DNA of 64,000 nt, taken from contig NZ_JBFUPK010000002.1 in the NCBI RefSeq assembly GCF_041355105.1, forward strand, positions 558,001 to 622,000. Direction: 5' to 3'. The translations under genes were made by a program, and so were the position numbers. The notes below the pieces were generated by a model. That model searched no databases, was not told the origin of the DNA, and worked only from the letters and a program-made list of their open reading frames with translations. Positions 41,780 through 52,900 of the stretch are shown here, one piece after another. Source of the DNA: Terriglobus sp. RCC_193. Its GTDB lineage: Bacteria > Acidobacteriota > Terriglobia > Terriglobales > Acidobacteriaceae. The number at the start of each line of letters is the position of its first letter. Positions within the stretch are counted from its first letter, which is position 1.

Positions 41780-44412
41780 TCCACGAACTCTTTACCCGCC
41801 TCGGTTTTCTCTTTCGCCGCCGCCCCGCCAACGACCTCGACGAGGAGCTTCGTACGCACATGGAACAGTCCATTGAAAGCAAGATCGCCTCTGGCATGTC
41901 GCCGGAAGAGGCACGCCGTCAGGCAGGCATTGAATTTGGCAGCATGGAAGCCGCGCGTGAACAATCCGCGGGAGCACATCCACGTTCGTGGTTCGGCATC
42001 CTGCAGCAGGACCTTCGCTTTGGCCTGCGCTCCCTCAAGCGCGACCGTGGGTTTGCGATTGTTTCCATCCTGATCCTTGCGCTTGGCATTGGAGCCAACG
42101 TCGCAGTCTTCAGCCTGGTCAACACCATCCTGCTGCGTCCGTTGCCCTTCAAAGACCCGCAACAGGTGGTGTGGCTTGAGCCCGCGGAGAAGGCCGGCGG
42201 ACTCTCCGGCTCCACCTACTCGTCGGACGCGTATGACGACCTCGTTGCCATGAATCGCTCCTATAGCGGCATCACTGGCTACTTCGCCTTCTCCGCGCCC
42301 AACAACATGAAACTCACAGGCCAGGGCATCCCATCCACCATCACAGGCATTGGCGTACTGCCAAACTTTCTCGATGTCCTGGGCATCAAGCCGGAACTGG
42401 GACGCAACTTCCTGCCGAGCGAAGGCAAGATGAATGCGCCCGCAGTCGCGCTGCTCTCACATGCCTTCTGGAAGACGCACTTTCAGGGTGATCCCAACAT
42501 CGTCGGCAAAGCCGTTTCCGTGGATGACAAGCCGCTGACCATCGTTGGCGTACTGCCACAGAGCTTCGATTTCGGCGCGACCTTTTCTCCCGGCACCCGC
42601 GTCGACGTACTCAGCCCCTTCAGCCTCGACATGGGCCGCCAGTGGGGCAACATCATCACGTTCATTGCACGCATGAAGCCCGGCGTTACCGCGCAACAGG
42701 CCAGCGCAGAAGCAGCCACACTGTTTCCAAAGTTCTACAACAACAAGAAGTATGCCAACTCCAGAGGCGACTACGGCCCTGGCACCGCTACTCCCATCAA
42801 GGAACATGTTGCGGGTCAGATTCGTCGTTCGCTCTACGTGTTGTGGGCCGCCGTCGGCATGATCCTGCTCATCGTCTGCGTCAATCTCTCCAACCTGTTG
42901 CTGGGCCGCGCCGCCACGCGCAGCAAGGAGTTTTCGCTCCGCTTCGCACTCGGTGCCAGCCGCAGCCGCCTCATCCGCCAACTGCTTACGGAAAGCGCTC
43001 TGCTCTCCGTCTTCGGAGCCATCCTCGGCATCGCTCTTGCAGAAGTCATCGTGCACTGGCTTGTGCACCAGGGTTCCGTTGCTCTTCCACTGCTCTCGGA
43101 GCTCCGCATCGACACCACATCGCTCCTGTGGACGACCCTTCTTGCAATTGCCGTCACCATCCTCTTCGGCATCATGCCAAGCCTCCGCATCACCGGCAGC
43201 GATCTGCAATCGCAACTAAAGGACAGTGGCCCCGGCACCAGCGAAGGCCGCTCCAACGAACGTCTGCGCAACATGCTCGTCATCAGCGAAATCGCTCTGG
43301 CATGCGTGCTCATCGTCAGCGCGGGCCTGTTGCTGCGCAGCTTCCTGCATGTTCTCGATATCGACCTTGGCTATCAGCCTGCGCAAGCCTCCACCATCAC
43401 CGTGGATCAGCCGGACCTGAAAGCCCCGGAACGCTACGCCTTTTACCGCAACGTGCTGCATGAAGTGGCAAGCATCCCCGGTGTCCAAAGCGTCGGCATC
43501 TCAGACAACCTGCCGCTGGCACGCAATCGCACCTGGGGACCGCCTCGCATCAAAGGCGTGGACTATGCTCCGAAGCAGCTTCAACCCACATTCATTTACA
43601 TCGTCTCGCCCGGTTATGTCACCACGATGGGCATGCATCTCCGCGGCCGCGACATCTCGTGGAACGATGACAAGTCCTCGGAAAACGTCATGATCCTCAA
43701 TGAAAAAGCGGCGAACTTCCTCTTCCCCAAAGGCGATGCCGTCGATCACATGGTGAGCCAGAACGGCAAAGATGTTCGCATCGTCGGCGTCGTCTCCGAC
43801 ATTCATGAAACCGACGTGGAAGCCAGCTCCGCATGGCAGGTCTATCTCCCCATTGCGCAGGGATGGGGTGAGAACGGCGCAGAGCTGGTCCTCCGCAGCA
43901 CACTGCCCGCAGGCACACTCGGCCCCACCATCCTGCAAACGCTGCGTCGTCTCAACCCCGGCCAGCCCGCGGTACAACTGCATCCACTGCAGGAGTTCGT
44001 GGACCACTCCACCTCACCACGACGCTTCTTTGCCGTGCTGGTCGCAGCCTTCGCTGGTACAGGATTACTGCTGGCCTGCCTGGGCATCTACGGTGTCATC
44101 TCTTACTCCGTCACGCGCAAAACGCAGGAGATCGGCATCCGCATGGCGCTTGGAGCCTCACGTGGTATCGTTCTCCGCAACGTGATTGTGCGCACGCTGC
44201 AACTCACCACAGCCGGCATCATCATCGGAGCCATCGCATCGTTCATCGTCGCGCAAAGCATCAGCGCCATGCTCTACGGCACCCAACCCACCGACGCTGC
44301 CACCTTCACCGCAACGCTCGTCTTGCTGCTCGCCGTGGCCCTCCTCGCAGGCTACCTACCCGCCAGACGAGCCTCCCAAATCGACCCCATGGCCGCCCTG
44401 CGAACTCAATAA
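41776..44412 (+). CDS. ADOP-type (duplicated orphan) ABC permease, FtsX/MacB family
   Basis: An 878-residue membrane protein of the acidobacterial duplicated orphan permease family. Residues 1-75 are the typical N-terminal helical domain (DLDEELRTHMEQSIESKIASGMSPEEARRQAGIEFG). A MacB-like half follows: a first helix at FAIVSILILALGIGANVAVFSLVNTILL, a periplasmic domain, and an FtsX core (LLIVCVNLSNLLLGRAATRSKEFSLRFALGAS). A second half repeats the plan and ends SYSVTRKTQEIGIRMALGAS. No ATPase is encoded beside it, which is why these are called orphan. Substrate unknown; peptide or lipid efflux is a guess. Coupled to PadR. Confidence 0.93.
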   Translation: MIHELFTRLGFLFRRRPANDLDEELRTHMEQSIESKIASGMSPEEARRQAGIEFGSMEAAREQSAGAHPRSWFGILQQDLRFGLRSLKRDRGFAIVSILILALGIGANVAVFSLVNTILLRPLPFKDPQQVVWLEPAEKAGGLSGSTYSSDAYDDLVAMNRSYSGITGYFAFSAPNNMKLTGQGIPSTITGIGVLPNFLDVLGIKPELGRNFLPSEGKMNAPAVALLSHAFWKTHFQGDPNIVGKAVSVDDKPLTIVGVLPQSFDFGATFSPGTRVDVLSPFSLDMGRQWGNIITFIARMKPGVTAQQASAEAATLFPKFYNNKKYANSRGDYGPGTATPIKEHVAGQIRRSLYVLWAAVGMILLIVCVNLSNLLLGRAATRSKEFSLRFALGASRSRLIRQLLTESALLSVFGAILGIALAEVIVHWLVHQGSVALPLLSELRIDTTSLLWTTLLAIAVTILFGIMPSLRITGSDLQSQLKDSGPGTSEGRSNERLRNMLVISEIALACVLIVSAGLLLRSFLHVLDIDLGYQPAQASTITVDQPDLKAPERYAFYRNVLHEVASIPGVQSVGISDNLPLARNRTWGPPRIKGVDYAPKQLQPTFIYIVSPGYVTTMGMHLRGRDISWNDDKSSENVMILNEKAANFLFPKGDAVDHMVSQNGKDVRIVGVVSDIHETDVEASSAWQVYLPIAQGWGENGAELVLRSTLPAGTLGPTILQTLRRLNPGQPAVQLHPLQEFVDHSTSPRRFFAVLVAAFAGTGLLLACLGIYGVISYSVTRKTQEIGIRMALGASRGIVLRNVIVRTLQLTTAGIIIGAIASFIVAQSISAMLYGTQPTDAATFTATLVLLLAVALLAGYLPARRASQIDPMAALRTQ

Positions 44413-44428
44413 CTCACCGCACAAAACA

Positions 44429-44456
44429 AACAGGCGGAGCATCTAGCTCCGCCTGT
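44429..44456. terminator. Terminator between ADOP and M28 genes
   Basis: AACAGGCGGAGC at 44429-44440 pairs with GCTCCGCCTGTT at 44445-44456 around a 4-base loop. It lies between the convergent stops. Confidence 0.85.
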
Positions 44457-44486
44457 TCTCATTTGCAGTTACAGCAATATGCGAAG

Positions 44487-46130
44487 TTAGAAGCCCTTCG
44501 CGTTCGGATCTGGCTTCGGCGTTTCAATGCGCGGCAGCATGTCAGCGCGCGTTGCAGCGTTATACGCAAACCACGCTTCGATCATCGAGCCCTGCATCAC
44601 ATCGCCCTTCTGCACGCGGTCATACAGATCCATGTTGGAGTGGTGCGTACGCGTGCCGTACTCCAGCGAGTCCTGCATGAAGCCGATGCCGTTCAGTCCA
44701 ATCCACGAGAACGATGTGGAATCCGTACCGCCCGGAGCCTTCGTTGCGCCCGCCGTCTGTCCCACTACCGCGATGATGCCCACGTCCTTGATCGGCTCAA
44801 TCCACGAACGGAAGATCGCCGCCATCTCGTCGCTGCCCAGCGCCGACACGGCACGGAAGCGGCCCGATCCAGAGTCGTCGTTAAAGTAGACGTCCAGCTT
44901 GTCATACTCCGGCGTCTTCACCATCGTGGTGCGCGGTGCATAGTGCTTCTGCACATACGCCAGCGATCCGTACAGGCCTTCTTCTTCGCCGCCCCACAGA
45001 GCCACGCGAACCGTACGCGCCATCGGCTTCTTAATTGTTGCAAGGATGCGCATCGCTTCCATCGCAACAGAAGATCCAGTGCCATTGTCGGTCGCGCCCG
45101 TACCACCCTGCCAGCTATCAAAGTGACCGCCGACCATCACCACTTCATCAGCCTTCGTCGTTCCCGGAATCTCGCCGATCACGTTGAAGCCATTCTGGTC
45201 ATCCTTCTGATAATCGACAGCGATGTCAAAAGTCAGCTTCGGATGCTCGCCATGCTGCAGCAAACGCACCACGCGGTTGTACTGTTCCGGAGTGATCGCA
45301 GCCATCGGCGGTCCAACAGGATCGTTCGGATTCTGCGAACCACCGTACGATGCGAACACCGTGCCGCCATCGCCGTTGTAACCCGGCGTGATGGCAACTG
45401 CAACGCCTTCGTCCTTCAGAAACTTGTTGATCTTGTTGCGCAACACCATGCCACTGGCCGCTGCGGTCGAAGTCGTACTCGGAGTAATGTCACCGGGCCG
45501 CGGAGCAGCAGCACCAGGACGCGCACCACCAAAACCACTGCGCGAAACATCGTTCACCACTGTACGTGCTTCCACCTCAGCATCGGTCAGCCGCTTGGCT
45601 TCTGCTTCAGTGTGCATCTCCAGTTCACGCGGATCGAAGATCAGAACGATCTTCCCCTTCAGCTTGCCTTTGTACTTCTCAAAGTCACGCTCAGTGTGCA
45701 GCGGCGCCCATACTGCTTCCGCCGTCACAGGGCCATCCGTGCCCGGCGTCCACGCCAGCGGGAATCCAATCAGTGAAGCGTACGCCGGTGTCTCCAGAGC
45801 GCCGTAGAACTTCTTGATCTGCCAGCCATAACCAAACGGGCCCCACGATTCCAGGTGAACATTCTGCAGACCCCATTCCTTCATCTGCTTCATGGCCCAC
45901 TCGGCCGCGGCGCGATGATTGCGGCTATTGTTCACGCGCGGACCGTACACCTCGCTGATGGAGTACAGCGTCTCCATCACCTGCGAACGCTCAAATGCCT
46001 CGCGCTTGATTGCGTTCAACGCAGTCAGATCCACCTTGTCGCCGCCCGCTCCCTGCGCGAACGAACCCTGCCCCATCACCACCGCAGCCGCACACGCGAC
46101 TGCCGCCAATTTGTTCCCTATACGAATCAC
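44487..46130 (-). CDS. Secreted M28 family aminopeptidase-type metallopeptidase
   Basis: A 547-residue exported zinc peptidase. GTG 46130 is chosen: GGGAGAGATCA precedes it and a signal peptide follows (VIRIGNKLAAVACAAAVVMGQGSFAQ). The M28 zinc and catalytic residues are canonical: VGGHFDSWQGGTGATDNGTG, WGGEEEGLYGS, FNDDSGSGR and a late RTHHSNMDLYD. A PA-type insert lies before the catalytic domain and contains a Pro/Ala/Thr-rich run (ARPGAAAPRPGDITPSTT). It likely removes N-terminal residues from peptides outside the cytoplasm. It is downstream of the Oar-like receptors on the same strand but separated by a large hairpin. Confidence 0.9.
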   Translation of the reverse strand: MIRIGNKLAAVACAAAVVMGQGSFAQGAGGDKVDLTALNAIKREAFERSQVMETLYSISEVYGPRVNNSRNHRAAAEWAMKQMKEWGLQNVHLESWGPFGYGWQIKKFYGALETPAYASLIGFPLAWTPGTDGPVTAEAVWAPLHTERDFEKYKGKLKGKIVLIFDPRELEMHTEAEAKRLTDAEVEARTVVNDVSRSGFGGARPGAAAPRPGDITPSTTSTAAASGMVLRNKINKFLKDEGVAVAITPGYNGDGGTVFASYGGSQNPNDPVGPPMAAITPEQYNRVVRLLQHGEHPKLTFDIAVDYQKDDQNGFNVIGEIPGTTKADEVVMVGGHFDSWQGGTGATDNGTGSSVAMEAMRILATIKKPMARTVRVALWGGEEEGLYGSLAYVQKHYAPRTTMVKTPEYDKLDVYFNDDSGSGRFRAVSALGSDEMAAIFRSWIEPIKDVGIIAVVGQTAGATKAPGGTDSTSFSWIGLNGIGFMQDSLEYGTRTHHSNMDLYDRVQKGDVMQGSMIEAWFAYNAATRADMLPRIETPKPDPNAKGF

Positions 46131-46178
46131 TGATCTCTCCCCTGAAAGTGCAAAAGCGCATCCGTGCCCTGAAAGCAC

Positions 46179-46228
46179 CCGGGCCCGCTGCATTCTGTGT
46201 CGATAGATACAGAACGCAGCGGGCCCGG
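46179..46228 (-). terminator. Long hairpin between Oar1 and the M28 gene
   Basis: CCGGGCCCGCTGC-A-TTCTGT at 46179-46198 pairs with ACAGAA-C-GCAGCGGGCCCGG at 46209-46228: 19 paired bases with one mismatch. Without a good U tract it may be a terminator or an mRNA processing or stability element. Confidence 0.55.
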
Positions 46229-46253
46229 CCATTGTTTCAACTCGCCACCATTT

Positions 46254-49200
46254 TTAGAAGGTGACTTTGAAAGCAAACTGCATGTTGCGCGGCTCGCCAG
46301 GTCCAAGGCCAGGGGCCGAAGAAGCACTACGCGTTGCCGACAACAAACCGAAGCTGGAGCTGGTGAGAGTACCGCTGGGATTGGCAAAGTTTGCCTGGTT
46401 CCAGATATTGAAGACTTCTGCACGAAGTTCCGTGCCAATCTTCTCCGTGATCGGCGTCCGCTTGACGAACGACAGATCCACATCGCCAAAGCCGGGGCCC
46501 TGAACGCTGTTACGACGCTCGTTACCGAACGTGCCCGTGGTCGGCGTGGACCATGCAGCCTTGTTCAGATAGCTGTAGGTACGCGACGAGGTTGTAGCCG
46601 TTGTGACACGAGACACAAACGGTGCCACACCTGCAACACGATTGGGACGATCGCGGCTCGCTTCGCCTGTACCGCTGGTGTTGGTACCCACCAGGATGTT
46701 GATCGGCTGACCACCAGCGAAGGTGTACAGAGCATTGATCTCATAACCCTGGGTCAGACGCGCTGCGTGCGTGGTGAACTTCGGCACCACGTACTGTGCG
46801 GAACCGGTGAAGTTGTTGCGCACATCGAAGCTGGAAAGCCCCCTGTCACCGCGCAGGTTAAGGCTATTCTGCGGCGTGGTCGTGCTGGATGCAGAGTCCA
46901 TGGACTTGGCCCAGGTGTAGTACACCTTCGCGGTGATACCGTGCCACTGGCTCTGAACCAGGCTGACCTGCAGCGAGCTGTAATTCGACGTCGCACCGCT
47001 GTTCACCTGGTTGATGGCCGTCAGGTACGGATACTGCGATGCATATGGACGTACGCGGTTTGCAGCAACCGTGGTCACCGCAATCTGGTTCAAGTCGGCA
47101 ACGTATGCCAAACGACGCCCCGCACTGCCCACATAAGCAACCGTGATCATCGTGTTCCGGGCGAGCTGCTGTTCCACATTCAGGTTGTAGTTCTGAAGGT
47201 ACGCTGCGCGATAGTTCGGGTTGATCGCCAGGATACCCAGCGACGTCGTCGGCTGGCCGTTGCTGCCGAACGCCACGCCTGCGGGAAATGAAGTCTGACC
47301 AAGCGTAAAGCCTGCGCCACCGTTCACCGTAACAGCAGCATTTGCATCACCCGGGCTGCCGAAGATGCCAGCACTGGCGCCGTTACCCACGCTGTTGTAA
47401 ACGAACTGCCCCACGGTCGGCTGATCGTAGAACCAGCCGTAAGCGCCACGGATAACCGTCGTCGGTTCCTTGAACGGCGTGAAGGCAAAGCCCACACGAG
47501 GAGCAACGTTACCCATGTTGCGGGCATACAGAGGCGCCTTGAAATAACCACGCTGCGGTGTGAAGTTGTAGATCGAGTTGCGGTCGTCATTGACAGCACC
47601 CGGATAGCTCCAACGCACACCGTAGTTCACCGACAGGCGTTGGTTCACCTTGAAGTTGTCGCCTGCGAATAGATCGAACGTGTTCACGATATAGACGCGC
47701 TGCGGATTGTTACGCAGGATCGTAGCGCCTGACGCATTGTTACGCGTCGTGCCGGCTACAAAGTCCGCCACCTGAATACCGGTAGAGCACTTGTTTGCAC
47801 CCACGTTCGTGTAGTCCAGGCCAGCAGCCGTGCACTCAGCCAGCGTTGCTGCATTCGCGCCATTGTTGGTGTAACGCGTACCGTCAAAGTTGAAGGTACC
47901 GCGACCGTTCACGAAGTACGCCACATTCAGATTCGCGTGACGGTACTCGCCACCGAACTTCAGCTCATGGCGACCCAGCGAGAGATGTAATACATCCCCA
48001 ACATGCCCCGTAACGTCCTGGCGACCAAGCGGTGGTGTTGCACCGGTGTAATCGAATGAACCCACGTAGAACTGCGGTGCACCTTTTGCAAGCTGTCCCG
48101 TCAGCCCCAGGTTCAGGCCATTGGCCTGCACATCAAAGTTCTGGTTACGGTCATTGAACACCTGCAGGAACGACGACACTGCTGCCGTAACCTGGTTCAC
48201 CATCTTGCTGTTGAACGTGCTGTTCTGCGCAATCTGGAAGTTGTGAATGTGCATCGGCGCGGTTTCAAAGTAATCCGCGAAGTGCGAACCAACGTCGGCC
48301 GATTGTGTACCCGTTGTGCCCAGGTAGTGAGCTGAGATCGAATACTTGTTATTGAAATTGTGGTCCAGCTTGATGATGCCGTTGTAGCTGTTATAGGTGT
48401 TCTTGCCGGTCGACTGGTACTGATTCGAGTAGCCCGTCGTGCTGCGGCTGACTGCCGGGAACAGCAGCGTGTACATGTTCAATGCAACCTGGTTCTGAGC
48501 AATGCCGCGACTCGCCAGCAAGCTCTTACCTGCAGTGATCCAGGTGTCGTTCAGCACGGTGTCGGAGAGACTGTTGTTTGCCTGCGCAATCTGGATTTCA
48601 CCCGCCAGGAAGAAGAACGTCTTGTCCTTCCAGAGGGGGCCCCCTAGAGTAAAGCCACCCTGGTGATTCCGAATCTCAGGGATGCGGCTACCAACAGCAA
48701 CCGACGGGCTCAGCCATGCAAACATTTCATTGCGGTCGAAGTAGAACACGTCGCCATGAAGCTGGTTCGTACCTGTGCGCAGCACCATGTTGCTGTTTGC
48801 ACCGCCGTTACGGCCCTGATCGGCTTCACCCGCAGCCTGCAGAGAAAACTGATCGATTGCTTCAATCGGGATCAGACCGCCAGCGATGCCAGCGATACCG
48901 CCCTGGTTGGAAGCCACTGCGTTTGACCACGGATCATTGTTATCTGCACCGTCAATCTGGTAGTTAACGCCAGCCGTACGCGTTCCGTTCACAGAACCCA
49001 CACTGTAGGGATTAACGCCCGGCGCAAGCTTCACCATCTGGGTGAAGTTACGTCCATTCAGCGGAATCTGCTGCACGGTCTTCTGATCCACCGTCGCAAT
49101 CAACTGACTGCTCGTGGTGTCCAACTGCACACCGGAAGCCTCTACATTGACGACGGTCGATTCCGCCCCCACTGACAACTGCACCTTCTGGTCGCGGACC

Positions 49201-49535
49201 TTCGAAACTTCGATCGCGATGTTATCCACTGAATGCGCTGCAAAACCAGGAGCCGTCACCAGCAGCTTATAGGTACCCACCGGAAGTTCCGGGAAGCTGA
49301 AGTTACCTGCACTGTTCGTCTTGCTGTTGGAAACATCGTTGGTAGACGGATTTGTCAACTGCACCGTGGCGCCAGGAATCGCCGCGCCTGACGGGTCGAT
49401 AACACTCCCCGTCAACGTACCGCGGAACGTCTGAGCCCCTGCAACAGCACTGCCGATGAGAACTGCCGAAGCTGCCAATGCAATGCTGCCGCGCCTTCTA
49501 AAGGAAAGGCTGCTGTGCCTGGAATACATGGTCAT
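46254..49535 (-). CDS. Oar-like TonB-dependent receptor 1
   Basis: A 1093-residue outer-membrane receptor. ATG 49535 follows AGGGAG by six bases. A signal peptide (SIALAASAVLIGSAVAGAQ) leads to a carboxypeptidase-regulatory beta domain (FRGTLTGSVIDPSGAAIPGATVQLTN, to about residue 115). The plug has PLNGRNFTQMVKLAPGVNPYS, and the barrel continues to a C-terminal aromatic F (MQFAFKVTF). Oar-type receptors are large and are thought to take up oligosaccharides or peptides, or to act in surface adhesion. No SusD partner is present. With two similar genes downstream on the same strand it forms a receptor array. Its 3' end runs into the long hairpin. Confidence 0.9.
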   Translation of the reverse strand: MTMYSRHSSLSFRRRGSIALAASAVLIGSAVAGAQTFRGTLTGSVIDPSGAAIPGATVQLTNPSTNDVSNSKTNSAGNFSFPELPVGTYKLLVTAPGFAAHSVDNIAIEVSKVRDQKVQLSVGAESTVVNVEASGVQLDTTSSQLIATVDQKTVQQIPLNGRNFTQMVKLAPGVNPYSVGSVNGTRTAGVNYQIDGADNNDPWSNAVASNQGGIAGIAGGLIPIEAIDQFSLQAAGEADQGRNGGANSNMVLRTGTNQLHGDVFYFDRNEMFAWLSPSVAVGSRIPEIRNHQGGFTLGGPLWKDKTFFFLAGEIQIAQANNSLSDTVLNDTWITAGKSLLASRGIAQNQVALNMYTLLFPAVSRSTTGYSNQYQSTGKNTYNSYNGIIKLDHNFNNKYSISAHYLGTTGTQSADVGSHFADYFETAPMHIHNFQIAQNSTFNSKMVNQVTAAVSSFLQVFNDRNQNFDVQANGLNLGLTGQLAKGAPQFYVGSFDYTGATPPLGRQDVTGHVGDVLHLSLGRHELKFGGEYRHANLNVAYFVNGRGTFNFDGTRYTNNGANAATLAECTAAGLDYTNVGANKCSTGIQVADFVAGTTRNNASGATILRNNPQRVYIVNTFDLFAGDNFKVNQRLSVNYGVRWSYPGAVNDDRNSIYNFTPQRGYFKAPLYARNMGNVAPRVGFAFTPFKEPTTVIRGAYGWFYDQPTVGQFVYNSVGNGASAGIFGSPGDANAAVTVNGGAGFTLGQTSFPAGVAFGSNGQPTTSLGILAINPNYRAAYLQNYNLNVEQQLARNTMITVAYVGSAGRRLAYVADLNQIAVTTVAANRVRPYASQYPYLTAINQVNSGATSNYSSLQVSLVQSQWHGITAKVYYTWAKSMDSASSTTTPQNSLNLRGDRGLSSFDVRNNFTGSAQYVVPKFTTHAARLTQGYEINALYTFAGGQPINILVGTNTSGTGEASRDRPNRVAGVAPFVSRVTTATTSSRTYSYLNKAAWSTPTTGTFGNERRNSVQGPGFGDVDLSFVKRTPITEKIGTELRAEVFNIWNQANFANPSGTLTSSSFGLLSATRSASSAPGLGPGEPRNMQFAFKVTF

Positions 49536-49900
49536 CTGAATCTCCCTGAGGTCCTGCAAGGTTCAGCCCAACGGCGTCTGTACAGCTTGCGCCTGTGAGC
49601 AGCTACACGTGTATGCTTGCGCCGCATGAAGCACAGCGCATCGCGGTCCCGGAACGCAATTCCGGTGAAAAAGGTTGAACGATAGGCCCACAGTAACCGT
49701 TAATGGCCCATGACGCAAGAGAGAAAGTTAAGTAACTTTCACATTTTCCTTTTGCCCATCTCACATTGCACCGCATCCGCAGCACAACGCAGCAAACATC
49801 TCTGCTTCAACACCACCTGGAGACAAAACTGGAGACAAAAGAAAAAAGCCCGCACAGCTTGAAAGCCATGCGGGCCAGTCTGTGTTGCGTTACGCCGAAG
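49536..49900. promoter_or_regulatory. Oar1 upstream region: operator-like palindrome and tandem repeat
   Basis: GAAAGTTA-AG-TAACTTTC at 49723-49740 is a perfect 8+8 palindrome, about 190 bases before the Oar1 start. CTGGAGACAAAA is repeated exactly twice in tandem at 49817-49840. The Oar2 terminator is at 49848-49875. No gene seen. Confidence 0.5.
49848..49875 (-). terminator. Terminator after Oar2
   Basis: GCCCGCA at 49848-49854 pairs with TGCGGGC at 49869-49875; on the minus strand it is followed by a run of T (plus-strand A run at 49842-49847). It lies 26 bases beyond the Oar2 stop. Confidence 0.8.
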
Positions 49901-52900
49901 TTAGAAGATGATCTTTCCGGCGAACTGCACGTTGAACGGAGCACCCGAAGAAATGCCGGTCGGAGCGCTCGTGATCTGACCAAACTGCGAGCTGGTGAGA
50001 CCCGTCGTCGGGGTGCTGGGGTTCAGGATGTTGAACAGGTTGAACAGATCCGCGCGGAACTGGAACTTCACTCCCTCGTGGATGGTGGTGTTCTTCGCCA
50101 GCGCCGCATCGATCACATAGAAGCCCGGCCCGCGGAAGAAGTCGCGCCCCACGTTGCCATGCGTTCCAACGGTTGGAGCCTGCAGAACAGCGCCTGTACC
50201 GCCTGTGATGGCAGAAGCCGACCAGTATTGGATGAACTTACGTCCAGTCGAGTCGGTCTGGATGGTGCGGCTACCGGTCTTATAGTTGCCGCCGCTATAA
50301 AGCACACGGTCCTTGTTCATACCGATACCGGTGAAATCACCGGACGCGATGTTAATGGGCGCCGAGGTATTTATCTTTGCGTTCAGCGTGGTCTGCCATC
50401 CCTTGGTGAGCGGGGCAAAACGATGGCCAATTTGAGGAGCTTCCCACACCAGGTATCCATTCAGCGTGTGGCGGATATCGAATGTGGCGTTGCCATAGTC
50501 AAGTGCAAGATTGTTGGAGTCGCTCGGACCAGTGCTGCGGAAGCCCGAACCGTTGTCCAGCGAATGGCCATACGTCCATGAGAGCTGGCTGGTCAGACCG
50601 TGCCAGTTATTGGATTTGATGGTCGCCTGCAGCGAATTGAAGTTCGACGCGTTGTTGCTTGCGACTTCCACAACTGCCCCGACATTCGCGAAGTTGGTAA
50701 TGCTCTTGTTGAGGAATGACGGACGGCGCTGTAGCAAGCAGGTTGCGTTGGCGATATTCGTCGGGTTGGAGCAGGCGTTGGCCGTTGTCGTTGCCGTCAC
50801 CAGCGCACCCGAACTGGTTACGCCACCGATGTTGCCAGGTGCCGCAGCCGACCAGTAGGCAGCCTGATTGGTGTCACGCAGGCCGTACAGGTGCGTACCC
50901 GTGGAGCCCGCATAACCCACTGTAACGACCGTATTGCGGCTAAGCTGGTATTCCACGCCCAGATTGAACGTCTGCGCATAGGTCGTCTTCAGGTTCGGGC
51001 TGACAGAGAACAGTCCGTAAGCCGAAGCTCCAGCAGCGTTCGCCCAGACATACTGGTTCGCCTGCCATGTACCAACTGGCAGTGACACGTTCTGCACGCC
51101 ACCAAATGGATTGGCCTGCAGGCCGGTTGCGGTGGTTCCAGTGGCGATGCTGCCATTGTTACCGAAGCCGTTGAATGGCGGAGCATCGAAATAGATGCCG
51201 TAGCTTGCGCGCGCCACCAGCTTATCGCTGACGCTATACGCAGCACCTATACGAGGAGAGAAGTTGAGCTTGCTGGGAGCAAAGGTTCTAGGTGTTCCCG
51301 GCTTACCGACTCCAATGAGGCCGTTTGCATCCGTACCCGTGCCGCCTGGACGCCAGATCGACAACGGACCCGTGGTCGAAAGCGCGCCGAAGTAGTCATG
51401 GCGGATACCGAAGTTCAACACCAGCTTCGACGTTGCCTTGAACTGGTCCTGCAGGAAGAATGCCGTATCCGTCCGATACAGGTCGCGACGCAGATTACCC
51501 TGCACAAACGATCCAGCGGAGTAGGTACCATTTAGAAAGTCAGCCAGCGCCAGAACTTCCTGGTGATAGCCAGCTGCATTCTGCGTGGCGGAATAGTCGT
51601 TGATGAGGTTGCCGCTCGAGTCCTTGCAGTTCGCCGCCACCGTAGCGCCGGGCGTTCCGCAAAGCTGAGCTTGTGTTGCGGAGTTTGACCAGGAGCTTTG
51701 TCCGGCACCCAGCGTAGCGGTGCGCGAGGCAAAGCCGTTGAACGTAAAGTTGCCGCGGACACCGCTCTGGTACTGCAGATCAATGTAGCTGCGGCGGAAC
51801 TCACCACCAAAGCGGATCTGGTGGCGTCCTTTTACCCACGTTGCCGAGTCCGTGATGTGGCCCGTGTAGTCCTTACGTCCCAAGGGCTGGGTGGTGCCCA
51901 CACCATCGAAGCTGCCCATGCTGATCGTCGGAGCACCGAAGAGCGCCGGATTCGTGACACCGGTATTCAAACCAAGCGCAGGCATGTTGAAGCTATGGTT
52001 CAGGTCATTGAATGTCTGGTTGAAGACGCCAGTAGCGATAATCAACTGGTTGGACAGACGTTCCGTCGGAGCCCAATTGTGCGACAGCGAAAAGCTCTGC
52101 GTGATGTCTGGTGCCACCTGGAAGTACGGGTACGTCGCGCCACCCGGCTCTGCCTGGCGACCAGTGCCAACAAATGCCTGCAAACGAATGGTTTGCTTTG
52201 GGGTAACAATGTAGTTCAGATTGCCGACAAAGTTATCGCTGTACCCATGGCGCTGGTGCGTTTCAATGTAGTTGCCGGTGTTTGCCGCCAGGTTGGATGC
52301 ATTGCCTCCGGGCCACAGCGCCTGGAGCAGGGTCGTCGACAGCGGGTTCACCGTCGCGCCGTGGTTCTGTAGGATCTTTGTCGCCATCGCGACATAGGCA
52401 GCACCCGGTTCTGTAGCAGACGAACTGGAAACCTGAATGCCATAGGCCTGGCGCTCATAGTTGGTAAAGAAGAACAGCTTGTCCTTGAAGATGGGTCCGC
52501 CGATGGATCCGCCGAACTGCTGATTACGAACCTTCTGCTTGCGAGCGTTACCTGTAGCAAAGAAATCGCGAGCAGCAAAGAATTCGCTACGGCCATAGAA
52601 GTATGCAGAGCCATGAAAATTGTTGGTACCCGTCTTCAGGCCCAGTGAAACAAGTCCACCGGCGCTGTGGCCTTCTTCCGCATTACCCGACGACTGAATC
52701 GAGAACTGATCGATCGCTTCGATCGGCAGCGTCACACCAGCAATCGGGCCAACGCCACCTTGGTTGGCAGCCGTGCCGCCCTGCCAGATGTCATTGTTAT
52801 CCGTACCGTCGATCTGGTAGTTCAACTGGTTGCTACGGGCGCCGTTCAGCGAGCCGCTTGCGTTATAACCAGGAGCAAGCTGCAGAAGCGAGGTAAAGCT

